A stretch of 39,722 nucleotides of DNA. Origin: a virus. How positions within the stretch are numbered: position 1 is the stretch's first letter; each line of letters starts with the position of its first letter. The notes under the pieces are model-generated. The model saw only the letters and a program-made list of their open reading frames with translations. It did not search any database and was not told the origin of the DNA. The stretch spans positions 1-39,722 of the IMG/VR virus record IMGVR_UViG_3300031951_000447, one strand, 5' to 3'. The position numbers and the translations under genes are program-made. This document shows positions 38,483-39,722 of the stretch, one piece after another.

Positions 38483-39722
38483 ATGACTACGCTCAGGCGT
38501 TTTACGAATGCCTACTTCCCGGCAGCTGCTTACTACACGGGAACAGGTTCAACTCAGCTCGTTCCAGATGTTTTTCCTGTGGCAATTAATGGACGACCGT
38601 ACATGGTTGATCTTCGCTCCAACGAATTCAACCGGCAATTTGATGCGCGAGTCCGAGACTCCGTTGACCAATCCGCCGAACCCGGAGAATCCGCAATCAA
38701 TCCCCAGGGTTTGTGGCGGCGCTCCCAGTCGTCGTGGCATTACGGAGCTGGCCAGGAATACTCAGATGCATCTGACTCTGAGCCGTTTAGGTTCTACTCC
38801 TCAAAAGGAATCAATGTCTGGAGCAAGGGCCGTCTGTCCTTGTTGAAGGACACGACGAAGGTGTACTCGTCAGCAAACAGCAACCTGTATGCGACCACCG
38901 CCGACGGTCGCCTCTACGGGTCGGACGGTCAGAACGTGAAGTTCACCACCGACTTCAACACCGTGACCACGGTGACGGGCACCGCGGCATCAAACATTTA
39001 CAGCATCACCTCAGACGGCTACAACGTGTTCTACTCGTACGCCAACGGAGACATTGACCAAACCAACGCAGTCGTATCCACCTCGTCGGCGTACATCACG
39101 GGTATTGAGGCTGGCTACCTGTCGTATGTCAAAGGCCGTCTCATGGTCGCAGGTCAGGGTTCAGACAAACACAAGATTTGGAACATCACCACGTCGCCAG
39201 GGTCATCTGCGAATAACCCGTCCCCGTTGTACGCGCACCCGAACTCCAACTTCAGATGGGTTGGGTTCGCTGCCGGACAGAACCACATCTATGCGGCGGG
39301 AACCGCAGGCAACATCAGTCTGATTTACAAGACAACGATCAAGGCCGACGGCACAGCGCTAGATATTCCAACAGTTGCCGCAGAGCTACCGCAGGGCGAA
39401 ATTATTCAGACCATTTACGGATATCTCAGCTACGTGGTTATCGGCACCACGACAGGATTCCGTTTGTGCACCGCAGACGACAACGGCAACCTCATCGTCG
39501 GACCGCTGAACAACATCAACACTCCGATCACCGCGTTCGCAGGCATCGGCCAGTACGTGTACTTCGCGTGGACCAACTTTGATGCCACCTCCACAGGCAT
39601 CGGACGCATGGACATCTCGGTGTTCATTTCCACCAACCAGCCCGCCTACGCCTCCGACCTGATGGCAACCACCCAGGGGACGGTGGTGGCGATCCACGAG
39701 TACAACAACCAGCCCATGTTCA
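38483..39722 (+). CDS. Large tail protein, second version (N-terminal 413 residues, cut by window end)
   Basis: ATG 38483 opens a frame that reaches the window end. It aligns without gaps to the first 413 residues of the protein at 95-1948. The first 120 residues differ often (RRFTNAYFPAAAYYTGTGST against LRFTDAYNPATAFYTGTGAT), later parts are nearly the same, and the final 127 bases are identical. It is either a second strain's allele assembled at the contig end or a real duplicate. As in the first copy, the adaptor C-terminus precedes it. Confidence 0.8.
   Translation, partial: MTTLRRFTNAYFPAAAYYTGTGSTQLVPDVFPVAINGRPYMVDLRSNEFNRQFDARVRDSVDQSAEPGESAINPQGLWRRSQSSWHYGAGQEYSDASDSEPFRFYSSKGINVWSKGRLSLLKDTTKVYSSANSNLYATTADGRLYGSDGQNVKFTTDFNTVTTVTGTAASNIYSITSDGYNVFYSYANGDIDQTNAVVSTSSAYITGIEAGYLSYVKGRLMVAGQGSDKHKIWNITTSPGSSANNPSPLYAHPNSNFRWVGFAAGQNHIYAAGTAGNISLIYKTTIKADGTALDIPTVAAELPQGEIIQTIYGYLSYVVIGTTTGFRLCTADDNGNLIVGPLNNINTPITAFAGIGQYVYFAWTNFDATSTGIGRMDISVFISTNQPAYASDLMATTQGTVVAIHEYNNQPMF
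39596..39722 (+). repeat. Terminal exact direct repeat of 1208-1334 (127 bp)
   Basis: The last 127 bases of the window equal 1208-1334 with no mismatch, while flanking bases differ. If the contig is closed here, the circle is 38,388 bp (1208-39595). Confidence 0.9.

Overview
The window looks like the essentially complete genome of a strictly lytic, podovirus-like tailed phage of an actinobacterium, cut so that it starts and ends inside the same tail gene. Every supported gene is on the + strand and most are packed with ATGA/TAATG-type overlaps. The host assignment rests on a phage WhiB-type Fe-S regulator (a family confined to Actinomycetota and their phages) and on two secreted proteins with long Thr/Pro linkers. 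Such linkers are common in Acidimicrobiia (Ilumatobacter-like lineages), so that class is my best guess, as inference only. An N4-gp56-like major capsid protein, a large tail protein directly after a head-tail adaptor, and the absence of a recognisable tape measure or tail tube argue for a short tail.

Layout. (1) 1-4.3 kb: adaptor C-terminus, 617-aa tail protein, GDL-repeat fibre, glycine-rich adhesin and a cyanophage-type small structural protein. (2) 4.3-6.4 kb: two adjacent 2OG-Fe(II) oxygenases and a secreted Thr/Pro-rich protein. (3) 6.4-7.7 kb: lysis region with three small membrane proteins around an M15 peptidase. (4) 7.8-13.4 kb: DUF6378 protein, HTH protein, calcineurin-like phosphoesterase, YqaJ-type exonuclease, ssDNA-annealing-type protein, PD-(D/E)XK nuclease, secreted transglycosylase, WhiB and small unknowns. 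(5) 13.4-18.4 kb: an accessory block built on a MoxR AAA ATPase / VWA pair flanked by two unknown proteins that may be related to each other, plus a small membrane protein and duplicated small ORFs preceded by a repeated regulatory-like element. It is closed by two strong terminators. (6) 18.43-18.88 kb: the only long non-coding stretch. (7) 18.9-38.5 kb: terminase, portal, a 1707-aa virion protein, three further virion proteins, scaffold, capsid, a TGSG-repeat surface protein, tiny lysine-rich proteins, adaptor, and then the tail protein again.

The last 1.33 kb is a diverged second version of the first 1.33 kb. The final 127 bases are exactly identical to positions 1208-1334. This fits a circular or terminally redundant genome of about 38,388 bp in which the assembler left two strain alleles of the tail gene at the contig ends; a real tandem duplication is the alternative.

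No DNA polymerase, primase, helicase, RNA polymerase, integrase or repressor was recognised, so replication probably depends on the host replisome with phage recombination proteins. The most unusual cargo is the MoxR/VWA cassette with its repeated upstream elements, the two hydroxylase-type oxygenases beside a secreted poly-Pro/Thr protein, and a run of three Lys-rich micro-proteins.
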